Assembly: GCA_046565505.1 (NCBI GenBank)
Contig: JBKHYJ010000095.1
Span: forward strand, 62,001-126,000
Length of the DNA stretch: 64,000 bases
Reading direction: 5' to 3'
Source: JBKHYJ01 sp046565505
GTDB lineage: Bacteria > Acidobacteriota > Blastocatellia > UBA7656
Shown here piece by piece: positions 51,297 to 60,549 of the stretch. The notes beneath the pieces are model-generated. The model worked only from the letters and a program-made list of their open reading frames with translations, made no database searches and was not told the origin of the DNA. Numbering within the stretch: the first letter of the stretch is position 1; every line of letters begins with the position of its first letter. The translations under genes and the position numbers were made by a program.

Positions 51297-52736
51297 TCAC
51301 TGAGCGGTCGAGAGCATGGCGTCATTGCCGCCGGCACGCTCTGCGGCCTCCGTTGTGTCGCGCCCGGCGGCCGCCGGCAGGGTGAAGGTGAAACGGGACC
51401 CGCGCCCCGCCTCGCTCAGCGCGGAGACCGCGCCGCCATGCGCCTGTACGAGGTGCTTGACTATCGCAAGGCCGAGCCCGGTCCCTTCCGTCTTGCGCGA
51501 GCGCGATTTGTCCGCGCGATAGAGCCGCTCGAAGACGCGGGGGAGGTCCGAAGAGGGTATGCCCACCCCGGTGTCTTCAACATGAATCGTCACGCCTCCG
51601 TCCTTCTCTTCGGCCGTCACGGTGACGGACCCGCCGGGGCGGTTGAACTTCACCGCGTTGTCTATGAGGTTATAGAGGATCTGACCGAGCCGCGTCCGGT
51701 CGGCCAGCACATGTATGTGCTCCGGGACCGAGGCCGAGAGCGAGATGTCGCATCCGCCCCTGCGCGACTCGGTAAGTGCGAAGACTTCCGTGACGGCCGG
51801 GCGCAGCCGGACGGGGCCGAGCGCGAGATTTACTTCTCCCGATTCGATAGCCGAAAGGTCAGAGATGTCTGAGATCAACTCGCTCATGCGCGCGGCATGC
51901 TTGTGAACCTTTTCGACGAACCGAAGATTATTCTCGCAATCGTCTATAGCTCCGTCCAGCAGCGTTTCGGAGTAGGCGAGGATGGCGGTCAGCGGCGTGC
52001 GAAGCTCGTGCGATAAGTTGGCGAAGAACTCTCTGCGGACGCGCTCCAGCCGCTCAAGCTGCGTGATGTCAAAGAAGACCCCGACCGCCAGCCCGCGCCC
52101 GAGCGGGGCCACGTTCAGTTGAAAGCTGCGCGCCCCCCGGCCCGCCATCTCAACCCTTACCTCGACGGCCTCGCCCTGTTGGAGCGCGCTGCGGAAAGCT
52201 CCGTTGATCGAAGGGTCGCGCGTGGCGTCTACGAGGCGCCAGTGCCGCCGCGGTGGCGTGGGCGGGGGCGCGTCTGCGCCGCCAGCCGCTTCCGATTCGC
52301 TGGGCGGCGAATCCCGGACGAAATCGGCCATACGGCCCTCGCCGTTGGCCGCAACCTCGGCGCCTCGCCGGGCCGCTCCGTCCGCCGAAGGCAGCCTCAC
52401 TATGCGCGCGGCTGCGTCGTTATATAGCACGACGCGCATCTCGGAATTCACTATCACGACGCCTTCGCGCATGGTCGCGAGCACCGCCGATAACAGGCGG
52501 TTAGTCTCTTCTGTCATCGCCGTCTGCCGCTCGATTTCCGCGAGCGCCGCGCCATAGCGCGCCAGCGCGTAACGCGATACGAAGAACGACATCACGCCGA
52601 CTACGGCCACCGTTATCACATGCGAGATGATGACGGACATGTCAGGGAACAGGAGCGTCTTGACAGTCTCGTAGACCACGAATATCAGTAACGCCGCGCC
52701 TGTCACCAGCCACACTCGCCGGGCTATGTCCCTCAT
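51297..52736 (-). CDS. Membrane sensor histidine kinase, PhoR-like
   Basis: The protein has 479 residues. Two spans (about 10-29, 36-58) are followed by a PAS-like domain (LSAVLATMREGVVIVNSEMRVVLYNDAA) with a Pro/Ala-rich insertion, then HisKA with His243 in NLSHELRTPL, and HATPase_c with N-box NLIDNAVKF, G1 VEDTGVGIP and G2 GTGLGLAIVKHL. It autophosphorylates and passes phosphate to a response regulator, but none is encoded in this window, so it is an orphan kinase here. It is followed by the Ser/Thr kinase gene on the same strand 166 bases on. Confidence 0.9.
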   Translation of the reverse strand: MRDIARRVWLVTGAALLIFVVYETVKTLLFPDMSVIISHVITVAVVGVMSFFVSRYALARYGAALAEIERQTAMTEETNRLLSAVLATMREGVVIVNSEMRVVLYNDAAARIVRLPSADGAARRGAEVAANGEGRMADFVRDSPPSESEAAGGADAPPPTPPRRHWRLVDATRDPSINGAFRSALQQGEAVEVRVEMAGRGARSFQLNVAPLGRGLAVGVFFDITQLERLERVRREFFANLSHELRTPLTAILAYSETLLDGAIDDCENNLRFVEKVHKHAARMSELISDISDLSAIESGEVNLALGPVRLRPAVTEVFALTESRRGGCDISLSASVPEHIHVLADRTRLGQILYNLIDNAVKFNRPGGSVTVTAEEKDGGVTIHVEDTGVGIPSSDLPRVFERLYRADKSRSRKTEGTGLGLAIVKHLVQAHGGAVSALSEAGRGSRFTFTLPAAAGRDTTEAAERAGGNDAMLSTAQ

Positions 52737-52766
52737 ATTTTAGATTCTAGGGTTAGCGCCTAAAAT
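52737..52766. repeat. ATTTTAG/CTAAAAT inverted repeat at the histidine kinase start
   Basis: A 7-bp stem lies directly before the kinase ATG and resembles the AGATTTT/AAAATCT stems of the Mla operon gaps. Confidence 0.4.
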
Positions 52767-52893
52767 TGTCGAAGCCGCTTTACGCATATGGGGCGCGCGT
52801 CGCGTTTGCGGCTGAGGCGGGAGACCGGGCCGGCGGTCACAGGTCAATATTCAGAGGTCGGCTCTGTACGCTATGGGGCGGTATTTTTTCTGC

Positions 52894-53004
52894 GGACAGG
52901 GTCTCATAGTAGATGGGCAAGCATTAAGGGTCCTCCGGGTGGCGCGACGAGGGGTCCGCCGCCTCACCTGAATGTGCTTGCCCAACCCTTCTAAAAAACT
53001 GTCC
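52894..53004. ncRNA. Candidate structured RNA or long hairpin
   Basis: GGACAG (52894-52899) can pair with CTGTCC (52999-53004), TGGGCAAGCA (52914-52923) with TGCTTGCCCA (52975-52984), and the inside holds GGTGGCG and CGCCGCC segments. The strand is unknown; I do not recognise a family and checked that it lacks the SRP and tmRNA signatures. Confidence 0.3.
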
Positions 53005-53074
53005 TGTAACGCTCGGGGGCGCGATTCTATAACACGGCTCGCCGCGCCCGTTGACGACCGGCCAATGACAAAAG

Positions 53075-53124
53075 CCCCGTGAGGGCGCGATAACTGAGTA
53101 AAGTTATCGCGCCCTCACGGGGCC
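53075..53124 (-). terminator. Strong rho-independent terminator of the FSGTW gene
   Basis: A perfect 22-bp stem (arms 53075-53096 and 53103-53124, loop 6 bases) is followed on the minus strand by TTTTGTC. It begins 28 bases after the stop codon of the gene at 53153-53656. Confidence 0.85.
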
Positions 53125-53152
53125 CCATGTGAATCTCCGGGCGGTCAGACGC

Positions 53153-53656
53153 TCAAGCTTTCTTCACGAAAGTGCGCCTGGTGTGGACTGCCCCCTGCGG
53201 CCCTTTGCTATTCAAGTCGATCACGAGCGTCTTGCCGTCGGCCGACAGGGACCATTTGCGAGTCATCTGCTGATTGATGGCCCCGTCGGGAGTTTCAAAC
53301 GTCGCCTCTTCCGTCACCTCTATGCCTGCGCCGTCGGCCGTCCACCTGGCCGTCCTCTTGCCTTTGCCGTTCGGCCCCTGCGGAGTCTGCGGGACGAAAT
53401 CGGCCTCCTTCCCATTGACGGTGTAGCTGTCGGTTATGGTGAAGCTGCCCTGGTCCGTGACCACCTTCGTTTCCAGCGTGATCTTATCATCGGTCTGACT
53501 CACCTTCATTATCTGCTCCACGTCGGGGGGGAGCCCCTCGCTCTTGGCCTGGTCCATGATCCACGTGCCGCTGAAGTTGGCCTTGTCCGCGGCCGCGGCC
53601 GCCGTCAATGCGGCCATTACGAATACCACGCAGGTAATGCCTATCTTTAACCTCAT
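53153..53656 (-). CDS. Exported FSGTW lipocalin-like protein
   Basis: The protein has 167 residues with a signal peptide (IGITCVVFVMAALTAAAAA). The mature domain begins ANFSGTWIMDQAKSEGLPPDV and continues as alternating beta strands (TLETKVVTDQGSFTITDSYTVNGKEAD, GIEVTEEATFETPDGAINQQMTRKWSLSADGKTLVIDL), a lipocalin-like barrel seen in many acidobacterial exported proteins. Ligand unknown. GGAGG lies before the ATG. It is monocistronic, ending at the strong terminator at 53075-53124. Confidence 0.85.
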   Translation of the reverse strand: MRLKIGITCVVFVMAALTAAAAADKANFSGTWIMDQAKSEGLPPDVEQIMKVSQTDDKITLETKVVTDQGSFTITDSYTVNGKEADFVPQTPQGPNGKGKRTARWTADGAGIEVTEEATFETPDGAINQQMTRKWSLSADGKTLVIDLNSKGPQGAVHTRRTFVKKA

Positions 53657-53897
53657 TCGCTTCCTCCTTACGCAATGATTTCCGCCAGCCTATTCTTCAT
53701 AAGAACGGTTAAGCCCCGTCCTCGCCGGACCAGTGTTGCGCCCTTCACCAATTAATAACCATGAAGCGGGGCGCGAGCCATGAATATTAAGCGCGGCCCG
53801 CGACGGAGAGTAGCCCGATGTGACGAAGCGGCCTGATTCAAGTACAAGCCGGCCGGCGACTTCCTCTGGAGTGAGCCGGAGCGCCCCTCCACTGCGT

Positions 53898-54359
53898 TCA
53901 TGCGGTCGCGCTCAAAACGCTCCTGATGATTTCGTGCTGGTCGCGGCTCAAGCCTTCGGGCAATTCGTCCAGCTTGAACCATTCGGCGCTCTTGATTTCA
54001 ACGCTGCGCGGTTCGGACCCGCCGCGGGGCGAGGCGCGAAAATAGATTTCCACCTGGGCGCTTCTCTTGAGCGCCCGCACGAAAGCCAGTTCTACGCCGT
54101 CAAGCTCAAGCCCTATCTCCTCATACACCTCGCGCCGTAGGGCCGCTTCCGGCTGCTCCCCTTTATTCATGAAGCCCCCGGGAATACCCCACCCGCTGCC
54201 CACGCGAAATACATGTTTGAGCAGGAGGATGCGGCCGTCATCATCGACGATGACGGCCGCCGCCGTGACAGTGAAGCACGCCTGGGAGAGCCGCACGCTC
54301 AACCGGCGGAGCCCGGCCGGCGAGCGCCGCCATAAAGCCGCGAGCACCTTCTTCAGCAT
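53898..54359 (-). CDS. Nudix hydrolase
   Basis: The protein has 153 residues. The Nudix box is complete: GGFMNKGEQPEAALRREVYEEIGLEL fits G-x5-E-x7-RE-x2-EE-x-G. VTAAAVIVDDDGRILLLKH and GWGIPGGF precede it. The enzyme cleaves a nucleoside diphosphate linked to another group; substrate not readable. The N-terminal basic helix (RRSPAGLRRLSVRLSQ) resembles family members with a short extension. Its gene starts 16 bases after the metzincin-like protease gene, so it is cotranscribed. Confidence 0.88.
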   Translation of the reverse strand: MLKKVLAALWRRSPAGLRRLSVRLSQACFTVTAAAVIVDDDGRILLLKHVFRVGSGWGIPGGFMNKGEQPEAALRREVYEEIGLELDGVELAFVRALKRSAQVEIYFRASPRGGSEPRSVEIKSAEWFKLDELPEGLSRDQHEIIRSVLSATA

Positions 54360-54375
54360 TGGCCGGCTTTCAACT

Positions 54376-56922
54376 TCATTGCGGCTGCGCCTTCGACCCT
54401 ATGGGGTCGCCGGGCGGGGGCGCGAGCGGCGTGGTCTGCTTGCGCGGGGCGTCGGGCCGCGTCAGGAATCGCTCTATGTCGTCGCGCACGGCGCGGCGGT
54501 GCGCGGCATCTACGGCGGCCGCGGCCGGCGCGGCCAGCATCGCGCCGAGCTCCCTCAACGCCTGCGTTGCGATGGCACGCGCCTGCGGCGCGGCGTCGCT
54601 GTTCGCGGCCAGGTCCATCAGCCGGGTCACCGTGAGGCTCTCGACGGCCCGCGCGATGGCCGCGTGATACTGATTAACCTGCGCGGGCGCTTTCCATGTG
54701 CGGGCGATGAGCGCGTCCACGACTTCTTTGAAGTCGGGGTTCTCGGCGTTCCGCGCATGAAATTCTACCAGGCGCGCCGCGCGGTGACTTTCGAGCAGCG
54801 CGGAGACGGCCAGGTCGGCGGCGATAGTCGCCACGGCGACCGGGTCGAACACGGGGTCCGTGCGCCCGTCGAACAACTCCGTCGTCCCGCCGCCGTAGCC
54901 GAACGCCGTCGGCGGTATCAATTCAAGTATCCGCGTCGGGAGGGCAAGCTCGGTTATCTTTATAGTGTCGAGCGTCGCTCCGAGCGCCTCACGCTGCCGC
55001 GCGGCGGGGACTATGGCCTGGACGTTCGAGGGGCTGGGGCCGTTGGCCGACTTGACCGCGTAAGTGTAATAGACCCCGCCCAGCGACTTGACCGCCGCCT
55101 GAAGCTGGTATCGGTGGTGGAGGTATAGCGGGACGAGCTTGGCCTCAAGCATGGAGAGCGGCGTGCCGGCGCGAATATTGCCCAGCCCGAAATCGGCCAG
55201 CCCGATCCTCCGCACTTCCATCTCGTGGCGGAGCATCGCTATGGGGTCGCTGCCATTATCCCAGAGGCTCGCCAGCGGGTGCGCCGCGCCCGCGGGTCGC
55301 GCGTCCGCGTCCGAGATGAAGAGCATCCCCGCGGCGACGCCCTCCTGAAGGATGCGCTCAAGTTCGGCCGCCTCGTTGGCCGACGGCGCTACCTCCGCGT
55401 AGGCATACTTGATGGCGAACTTGTCGTAAGCGCCCACACCCCGCCCGTAAGCGTTCGACAGGTCGAGCTTGCCATTTTTTATCTCGACCATCGGCGCGGG
55501 GTAATCCATGACCGACGCGCGGTTATACGTGCTGGCGGCGAAATTGTGCGCCAGCCCGAGCGTGTGCCCCGTCTCGTGCGCGGACAGTTGCCTGATGCGG
55601 GCCAGCGACATGGCCGCCGCGTCGGTCGCGGAGTTTTCGTCCGCGAGGTAGTCTACGTCGGGGGCGAAGGCGAACTGGCAGGCGTCTTTGTCTTCGCCCT
55701 GCCCGTTGCCTGTGAAAGGGGGGATCATCCCGGTGCCGAGCATGTAGTCCTGGCGTATGCGCAGGCTGCCGAGCGTGACGTTCCCTTTGATGATCTCGCC
55801 CGTGCGCGGGTCCGTGACGCTGCCGCCGTACGACCACCCGCGCGTCGAGCGGTGCACCCAGTTGATCATGTTGTAACGCAAATCCATCGGATCGGCGTCG
55901 GGGGGCAGCAACTTCACTTGAAACGCGTTCTTGAAACCCGCTGCCTCGAAAGCCTCGTTCCACCATGACGCGCCCTCGACGAGAGCGCTGCGGATCGGCT
56001 CGGGCGTCCCGTTGTCCACGTAATAGACGATCGGCTTTACGGGCTCGGACACGGCGGCGTTCGGGTCTCTTTTTTGGAGGCGGTGGCGGCTGATCCACCG
56101 CTTCTCTACGGGGTCGGTGATGGGCGAGGCGTAATCGTAAAACTCTATGCCGTGCACGCCGACCCGCGGGTCCAGGCGGCGCGGCTTGTAGCCGGAGTCG
56201 GGCAGCTCGACGAACGAGTGGTGCTCGCGGACCGTCAGCGATTGAGGCGACGGGACGGTGTCGCGCACGAGCGGCCCCGCGTCGCCTTCCGACGTGAAGG
56301 TGAGCAGCGCTTCGACCTCGGTATTTTTCGGGAATGCCTTCGTCCGCGGCAAGTATATGGCGCTGCGCGATTCGTCGAATCTGTATTGCCCCTGCCGCGC
56401 CTGCCTGAGCCGGTCCATGACGCCGTGCGCGTCGCGGACGAAGAACGCCGTGGCGTCAACGAGCACGCGGCCCGGCTCGGCCGCCTCGACCTTGAACCCC
56501 CAGAGCACGGAGCGCGCGAAGGATTCCTCCACGGCGCGGCGCTCGGACTCGTCGGCCGTGATGGCGCGGAAGCGGTAGTTAGGTTTTATCATCAGCACCT
56601 TCGGCCCTATGCGCTCGAAGTAGACTATGCTCGTGTTGCCGAGCTGGCCGCGGTCGAGCCCGAGCGGATTCGACCCCACCCCGGTCGGCAGCGACACCTG
56701 GTAGAGCATCTCCGCGTTGAACCGCGTGATCTCCATTAGCAGTTTGCCGGACGAGGCGTCCCAGTAGAGCGGCACGTATCCGTCTAGCTTCTGAAGCCCG
56801 CTCGTCTTCGCGGCTATCGTTTTGTCGGAGGATTTATCCTGCGATTTATCCTGCGGCCTCTCCCGCGCGGCGGCGGGCAGCGCGACAAGGGTAATAAGGA
56901 ATGCGATAAGAGTTCGTATCAT
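54376..56922 (-). CDS. Exported zinc metalloprotease with metzincin motif (DUF5117/DUF4953-like)
   Basis: The protein has 848 residues with a signal peptide (LIAFLITLVALPAAA). The first ~330 residues (QKLDGYVPLYWDASSGKLLMEI, LYQVSLPTGVGSNPLGLDRGQ) form the DUF5117-like N-terminal part; then KPIVYYVDNGTPEPIRSALVEGASWWNEAFEAAGF and the zinc site His449-Glu450-His453-His459 (HETGHTLGLAH) with a Met-turn in VMDYPAP. The last ~300 residues are helical. It digests proteins outside the cytoplasm; this type is typical of Acidobacteriota and Bacteroidota. Followed by the Nudix gene after 16 bases. Confidence 0.9.
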   Translation of the reverse strand: MIRTLIAFLITLVALPAAARERPQDKSQDKSSDKTIAAKTSGLQKLDGYVPLYWDASSGKLLMEITRFNAEMLYQVSLPTGVGSNPLGLDRGQLGNTSIVYFERIGPKVLMIKPNYRFRAITADESERRAVEESFARSVLWGFKVEAAEPGRVLVDATAFFVRDAHGVMDRLRQARQGQYRFDESRSAIYLPRTKAFPKNTEVEALLTFTSEGDAGPLVRDTVPSPQSLTVREHHSFVELPDSGYKPRRLDPRVGVHGIEFYDYASPITDPVEKRWISRHRLQKRDPNAAVSEPVKPIVYYVDNGTPEPIRSALVEGASWWNEAFEAAGFKNAFQVKLLPPDADPMDLRYNMINWVHRSTRGWSYGGSVTDPRTGEIIKGNVTLGSLRIRQDYMLGTGMIPPFTGNGQGEDKDACQFAFAPDVDYLADENSATDAAAMSLARIRQLSAHETGHTLGLAHNFAASTYNRASVMDYPAPMVEIKNGKLDLSNAYGRGVGAYDKFAIKYAYAEVAPSANEAAELERILQEGVAAGMLFISDADARPAGAAHPLASLWDNGSDPIAMLRHEMEVRRIGLADFGLGNIRAGTPLSMLEAKLVPLYLHHRYQLQAAVKSLGGVYYTYAVKSANGPSPSNVQAIVPAARQREALGATLDTIKITELALPTRILELIPPTAFGYGGGTTELFDGRTDPVFDPVAVATIAADLAVSALLESHRAARLVEFHARNAENPDFKEVVDALIARTWKAPAQVNQYHAAIARAVESLTVTRLMDLAANSDAAPQARAIATQALRELGAMLAAPAAAAVDAAHRRAVRDDIERFLTRPDAPRKQTTPLAPPPGDPIGSKAQPQ

Positions 56923-57163
56923 TGCCGGCCTTTCACGTTAAATGGTTATGGTCGAAAACTCGTTCGCGGATGCGGCGCGAGCTTAAAGACTGCCGCACAG
57001 GGCATGAGGCAAAGCTACCTGCGGCGAACAATCAAGTCAAGTTGGTGTAGCGCTCGGGCGGGCGTATAATCATTCGGCGCCGCGGGCGGTTTTCAAAACA
57101 GCGCCGCCGCGCTCGCTCGGCGACATTCCCCGAGACATCACACATTGCCATCAAAGGGGCGCG

Positions 57164-57835
57164 ATGAGAGACGATCAAAACAGATTGCGACCGGCTGGCG
57201 GGGTAAGCCCTTCAGACTTTGAATCGACGTACCCGGAAAAAGAAGCGCCCGCTGACCGCCCGATCGACAGAGTAATGGCGCGCCGGTGGAGCCCGCGCCT
57301 CTTCGGCGATGGCGCGGTCGGGCGCGAAAAGATAATGACGCTTCTCGAAGCGGTGCGTTGGGCGCCGTCATGTTTCAACGAGCAGCCGTGGCGTTTTCTC
57401 GTCTTCGACGAGTCCGACCCCGTGGCCTTCGAGAGGGCGCGCGCGTGCCTGGTCGAAGGCAACGCCTGGGCGCTCAAGGCTCCCGTGCTGCTGATGTCGG
57501 CCGCCCGCGATAATTTTGCGAAGAATGAGAAGCACAACCGTACGGCTCAACATGACGTGGGGCTCGCGACGGAAAACCTTCTGCTCCAGGCCGTAGAGGT
57601 GGGGCTGGTCGCGCACGCGATGGCCGGCTTCGACGTAGAACGCGCGCGCCGCGAATTCAATATCCCGGATGGCTTCACCGTCCTCGCCATGATCGCGGTC
57701 GGTAACCCTTACAGGGGCAAGCTCGAAGATTTAGATGAAAAAACCCGCGCGCGCGAGCTGGCCCCGCGTGACCGCAAGCCCATAGGCGAGGTAGCATTCG
57801 CCGGGACGTGGGATAATCCTTACGAGTCGCGTTGA
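57164..57835 (+). CDS. Nitroreductase-family flavoenzyme
   Basis: The protein has 223 residues. MARRWSPRLFGD, LLEAVRWAPSCFNEQPWRFLVF and DVGLATENLLLQAVEVGLVAHAMAGFD are the FMN-binding and dimer-interface phrases of the nitroreductase family. It uses NAD(P)H to reduce nitroaromatics, quinones or related compounds; the biological substrate is unknown. AAAGGGG precedes the ATG. Monocistronic by position: the M28 gene follows after 193 bases. Confidence 0.88.
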   Translation: MRDDQNRLRPAGGVSPSDFESTYPEKEAPADRPIDRVMARRWSPRLFGDGAVGREKIMTLLEAVRWAPSCFNEQPWRFLVFDESDPVAFERARACLVEGNAWALKAPVLLMSAARDNFAKNEKHNRTAQHDVGLATENLLLQAVEVGLVAHAMAGFDVERARREFNIPDGFTVLAMIAVGNPYRGKLEDLDEKTRARELAPRDRKPIGEVAFAGTWDNPYESR

Positions 57836-58028
57836 CCGCGCCGTCCGTCCCGCCGGCCCGACCCGGCGACCGCCGAACGCAAGAACAGCCTTAATGCCTT
57901 CCGGTCGCCTCCATGCCGCCGGGCGTTTTATAGGCCGTACGCTCAACTTCGCCTGCCCATCCTTTCCGCGCCGCTTCACCTTTCGCCCCGCGCTGTATAT
58001 ACTTGCCGTCAAACCCAGGAGGATAATT

Positions 58029-60221
58029 ATGCGCCGTCAGTCGCTCAAGAAGCTCTTCGGTACGGTTGCGTCTCTCGCCATCGTCGTTAACAGTTTCGCG
58101 CCGCATGCCTGGGGGCAGGCGGGCGGGAAAACTAATTCGCTGCGCGGGTACTCGGAGGCGAACGCTAAGGCTCAGATCGAATGGGAAGAGAAGATGCGCG
58201 CCATCCCGAAGCCGGAGCTTCTGCGCGAATACATGAAGCGCCTTTCGGCGGAGCCCCATCACGTCGGGTCCGCGTATGATAAGCAGAATGCAGAATACAT
58301 CCGCGACAAGTTCCAGTCCTGGGGGTTCGACGCCCGGCTCGAAGAGTTTGAAGTGCTGTTCCCCACGCCGAAAGAGCGCGTGCTTGAGATGATCGAGCCG
58401 GCGCGCTTCGCCGCGCAGTTGAAGGAGCCGGTTGTTCCCGAGGACGCCGACTCGGGCGACGCGGGGCAGCTACCGACTTACAACGCCTATTCGGGCGAGG
58501 GGGACGTGACGGGGCAGCTCGTCTACGTCAACTACGGCGTGCCCGCCGATTACGAAGAGCTTGCCAACAGAAAAATCGACGTGAAGGGCAAGATAGTCAT
58601 CGCGCGCTATGGCGGGAGCTGGCGCGGGATCAAGCCCAAGGTCGCCTACGAGCACGGGGCGGTCGGCTGCATCATTTATTCGGACCCGAGGGACGATGGC
58701 TACTATCAAGGCGACGTATACCCGCAGGGGCCTTACCGGCCGGAGCAGGGCGTACAGCGCGGGTCGGTGATGGATATGCCCGTTCACCCGGGCGACCCGC
58801 TGACGCCCGGCATCGGCGCGGTCAAGGGCGCGCGCCGCCTGCCGCGCGAGGAGGCCGACGTGATCATGAAGATACCCGTTCTGCCGATCTCTTATGGCGA
58901 CGCGCTGCCTCTGCTGAAGGCGCTCGGCGGCCCGGTCGCGCCCGAGCCGTGGCGCGGGGCGCTGCCCATCACTTACCACATGGGGCCCGGGCCGTCGCGC
59001 GTCCGCCTCAAGCTCTCATTCGATTGGTCCATGAAGACCCTCTATGACGTGATCGCGAAGATCGAGGGGAGCACCTACCCCGACGAGTGGATAATTTATG
59101 GCAATCACCACGACGCATGGGTGAATGGCGCGGACGACCCGACGAGCGGCATGGTGACGGTGATGGAGGCCGGGCGCTCACTGGGTGAATTGATGAAGCA
59201 GGGCTGGCGGCCGAAACGCACGATCATCATGTGCGCGTGGGACGGGGAAGAAGAGGGCCTGCTCGGCTCGACGGAGTGGGCCGAAACGCATGCCGAAGAG
59301 TTGAGCCAGAAGGCCGTCGCCTACCTCAACTCCGACAGCACGGGCAAGGGGCGGCTCGGCGTGGGCGGCTCGCATTCGCTGGAGCGGTTCGTCAACGAAG
59401 TCGCGCGCGACGTGAAGCAGCCCGCGATGGACAAGTCGATGCTGGAGGCCATGAGGGAGAGGCGGATTCAGCAGGCGCGGACCGACGATGATAAGAAAGG
59501 GCTGCGCGACCGGGCCGACGTGCCCATAGCGGCGCTGGGGTCAGGCTCGGACTACACGCCATTCCTCCAGCACCTCGGCATCGCCTCGATGAACACGGGC
59601 ATGGGCGGCGAGGGCGGGGGAGGCGTTTACCATTCGATCTACGATTCGTTCTACTGGTACACGAAATTTTCCGACGCGACGTTCGAGTATGGGCGCGGCC
59701 TTTCGCAATTCAATGGCACGCTCGTAATGAGGCTCGCGGGCGCGGACGTGTTGCCGTTCGAGTTCGTCAACCTCTCCGACACGGTGGACCAGTACCTGGG
59801 CGAGATCGACAAGCTCGCCAAGAAGAGCGGCGCGCCGGGCGAGATCAGCCTTGCGCCTTTGACCTCCGCGGCGAAATCGCTCTCAGACAGCGCGCGGCGG
59901 TATGAAGAGGCGCTGGGCAAAGCCGCCGCGAAAGGCTTCCGGCAGGTGAAACAGCCGAAAGCGCTCAACGAGCTTCTCTATCAATCTGAAAGAAAGCTGA
60001 CGAGGGCCGACGGCCTACCCCGCCGCCCGTGGTTCAGGCATCAGCTTTACGCGCCGGGCTTCTACACGGGCTACGGGGTCAAGACGATCCCGGGCGTGCG
60101 CGAGGCGATAGAGGAAAAGAAGTGGAATGAAGTCGGGCCTCAAATGAAGAGCGCCGCCGCCGCGCTGCAAGCGTTGACATCCCAGATAGAATCGGCTACC
60201 CGAATGCTCGAAGGGAAATAG
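58029..60221 (+). CDS. Exported M28 peptidase, glutamate-carboxypeptidase-II-like
   Basis: The protein has 730 residues, the GCPII length. A signal peptide covers ~1-30 and a PA domain ~160-320 (DVKGKIVIARYGGSWRGIKPKVAYEHGAVGCIIYSDP). The zinc domain contains His360 and Asp362 in GNHHDAWVNGADDPTSG, the Glu pair in DGEEEGLLGSTEWAE and Asp in YLNSDST; a final His lies in GGVYHSIYDSFYW. A C-terminal helical dimerisation domain follows. It should remove acidic or other C-terminal residues from peptides outside the cytoplasm. AGGAGG precedes the ATG at 58029. Confidence 0.9.
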   Translation: MRRQSLKKLFGTVASLAIVVNSFAPHAWGQAGGKTNSLRGYSEANAKAQIEWEEKMRAIPKPELLREYMKRLSAEPHHVGSAYDKQNAEYIRDKFQSWGFDARLEEFEVLFPTPKERVLEMIEPARFAAQLKEPVVPEDADSGDAGQLPTYNAYSGEGDVTGQLVYVNYGVPADYEELANRKIDVKGKIVIARYGGSWRGIKPKVAYEHGAVGCIIYSDPRDDGYYQGDVYPQGPYRPEQGVQRGSVMDMPVHPGDPLTPGIGAVKGARRLPREEADVIMKIPVLPISYGDALPLLKALGGPVAPEPWRGALPITYHMGPGPSRVRLKLSFDWSMKTLYDVIAKIEGSTYPDEWIIYGNHHDAWVNGADDPTSGMVTVMEAGRSLGELMKQGWRPKRTIIMCAWDGEEEGLLGSTEWAETHAEELSQKAVAYLNSDSTGKGRLGVGGSHSLERFVNEVARDVKQPAMDKSMLEAMRERRIQQARTDDDKKGLRDRADVPIAALGSGSDYTPFLQHLGIASMNTGMGGEGGGGVYHSIYDSFYWYTKFSDATFEYGRGLSQFNGTLVMRLAGADVLPFEFVNLSDTVDQYLGEIDKLAKKSGAPGEISLAPLTSAAKSLSDSARRYEEALGKAAAKGFRQVKQPKALNELLYQSERKLTRADGLPRRPWFRHQLYAPGFYTGYGVKTIPGVREAIEEKKWNEVGPQMKSAAAALQALTSQIESATRMLEGK

Positions 60222-60549
60222 AGCCCCGCGGGATTCTCCGGTCGCGCGGCGCGGCGGCGTAGATGATCTCGGATTCGGCGCGAAGGCCCGACGCGATGCC
60301 GGAGGGCTGAAACCCCGTGCCTTTAAGCCAGGAGTCTTGCCCCGCGTCACCCCTTGAAGATGAATTCCGCCCGGCGGCCCCGTGTATGTTAGTCAGACAT
60401 TTCTCCTCCCGCCTCCGCCGGCCACCCGTCGAATATCAGCCATAAACGCAGCTTTTTCGGTGGCATTGAATTTGTAGTAATAGTTTTATAGCGCGCAGTA
60501 TAGACGAGTTGCGCCTGCCGCCGACCTACGACTTTTGGAGGAGAACACT
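60222..60549. other. Intergenic region, 328 bp
   Basis: The gap precedes the first secreted kinase-like gene. Its right third is AT-rich: ATTGAATTTGTAGTAATAG and TTTTATAG near 60465-60492 contain TTGAAT and TTATAG, spaced 14 bases, too close for a standard promoter but possibly part of one. GGAGGGCTGAAACCCC near 60300 can form a small stem-loop. No gene recognised. Confidence 0.35.

Larger units (their letters stand above)
52737..53152. other. Intergenic region with hairpins and a possible structured RNA, 416 bp
   Basis: The region upstream of the histidine kinase contains ATTTTAG/CTAAAAT (52737-52766) at the start codon, a ~110-base segment with nested stems (52894-53004), and a long terminator hairpin (53075-53124). 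No open frame is convincing. Confidence 0.5.
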
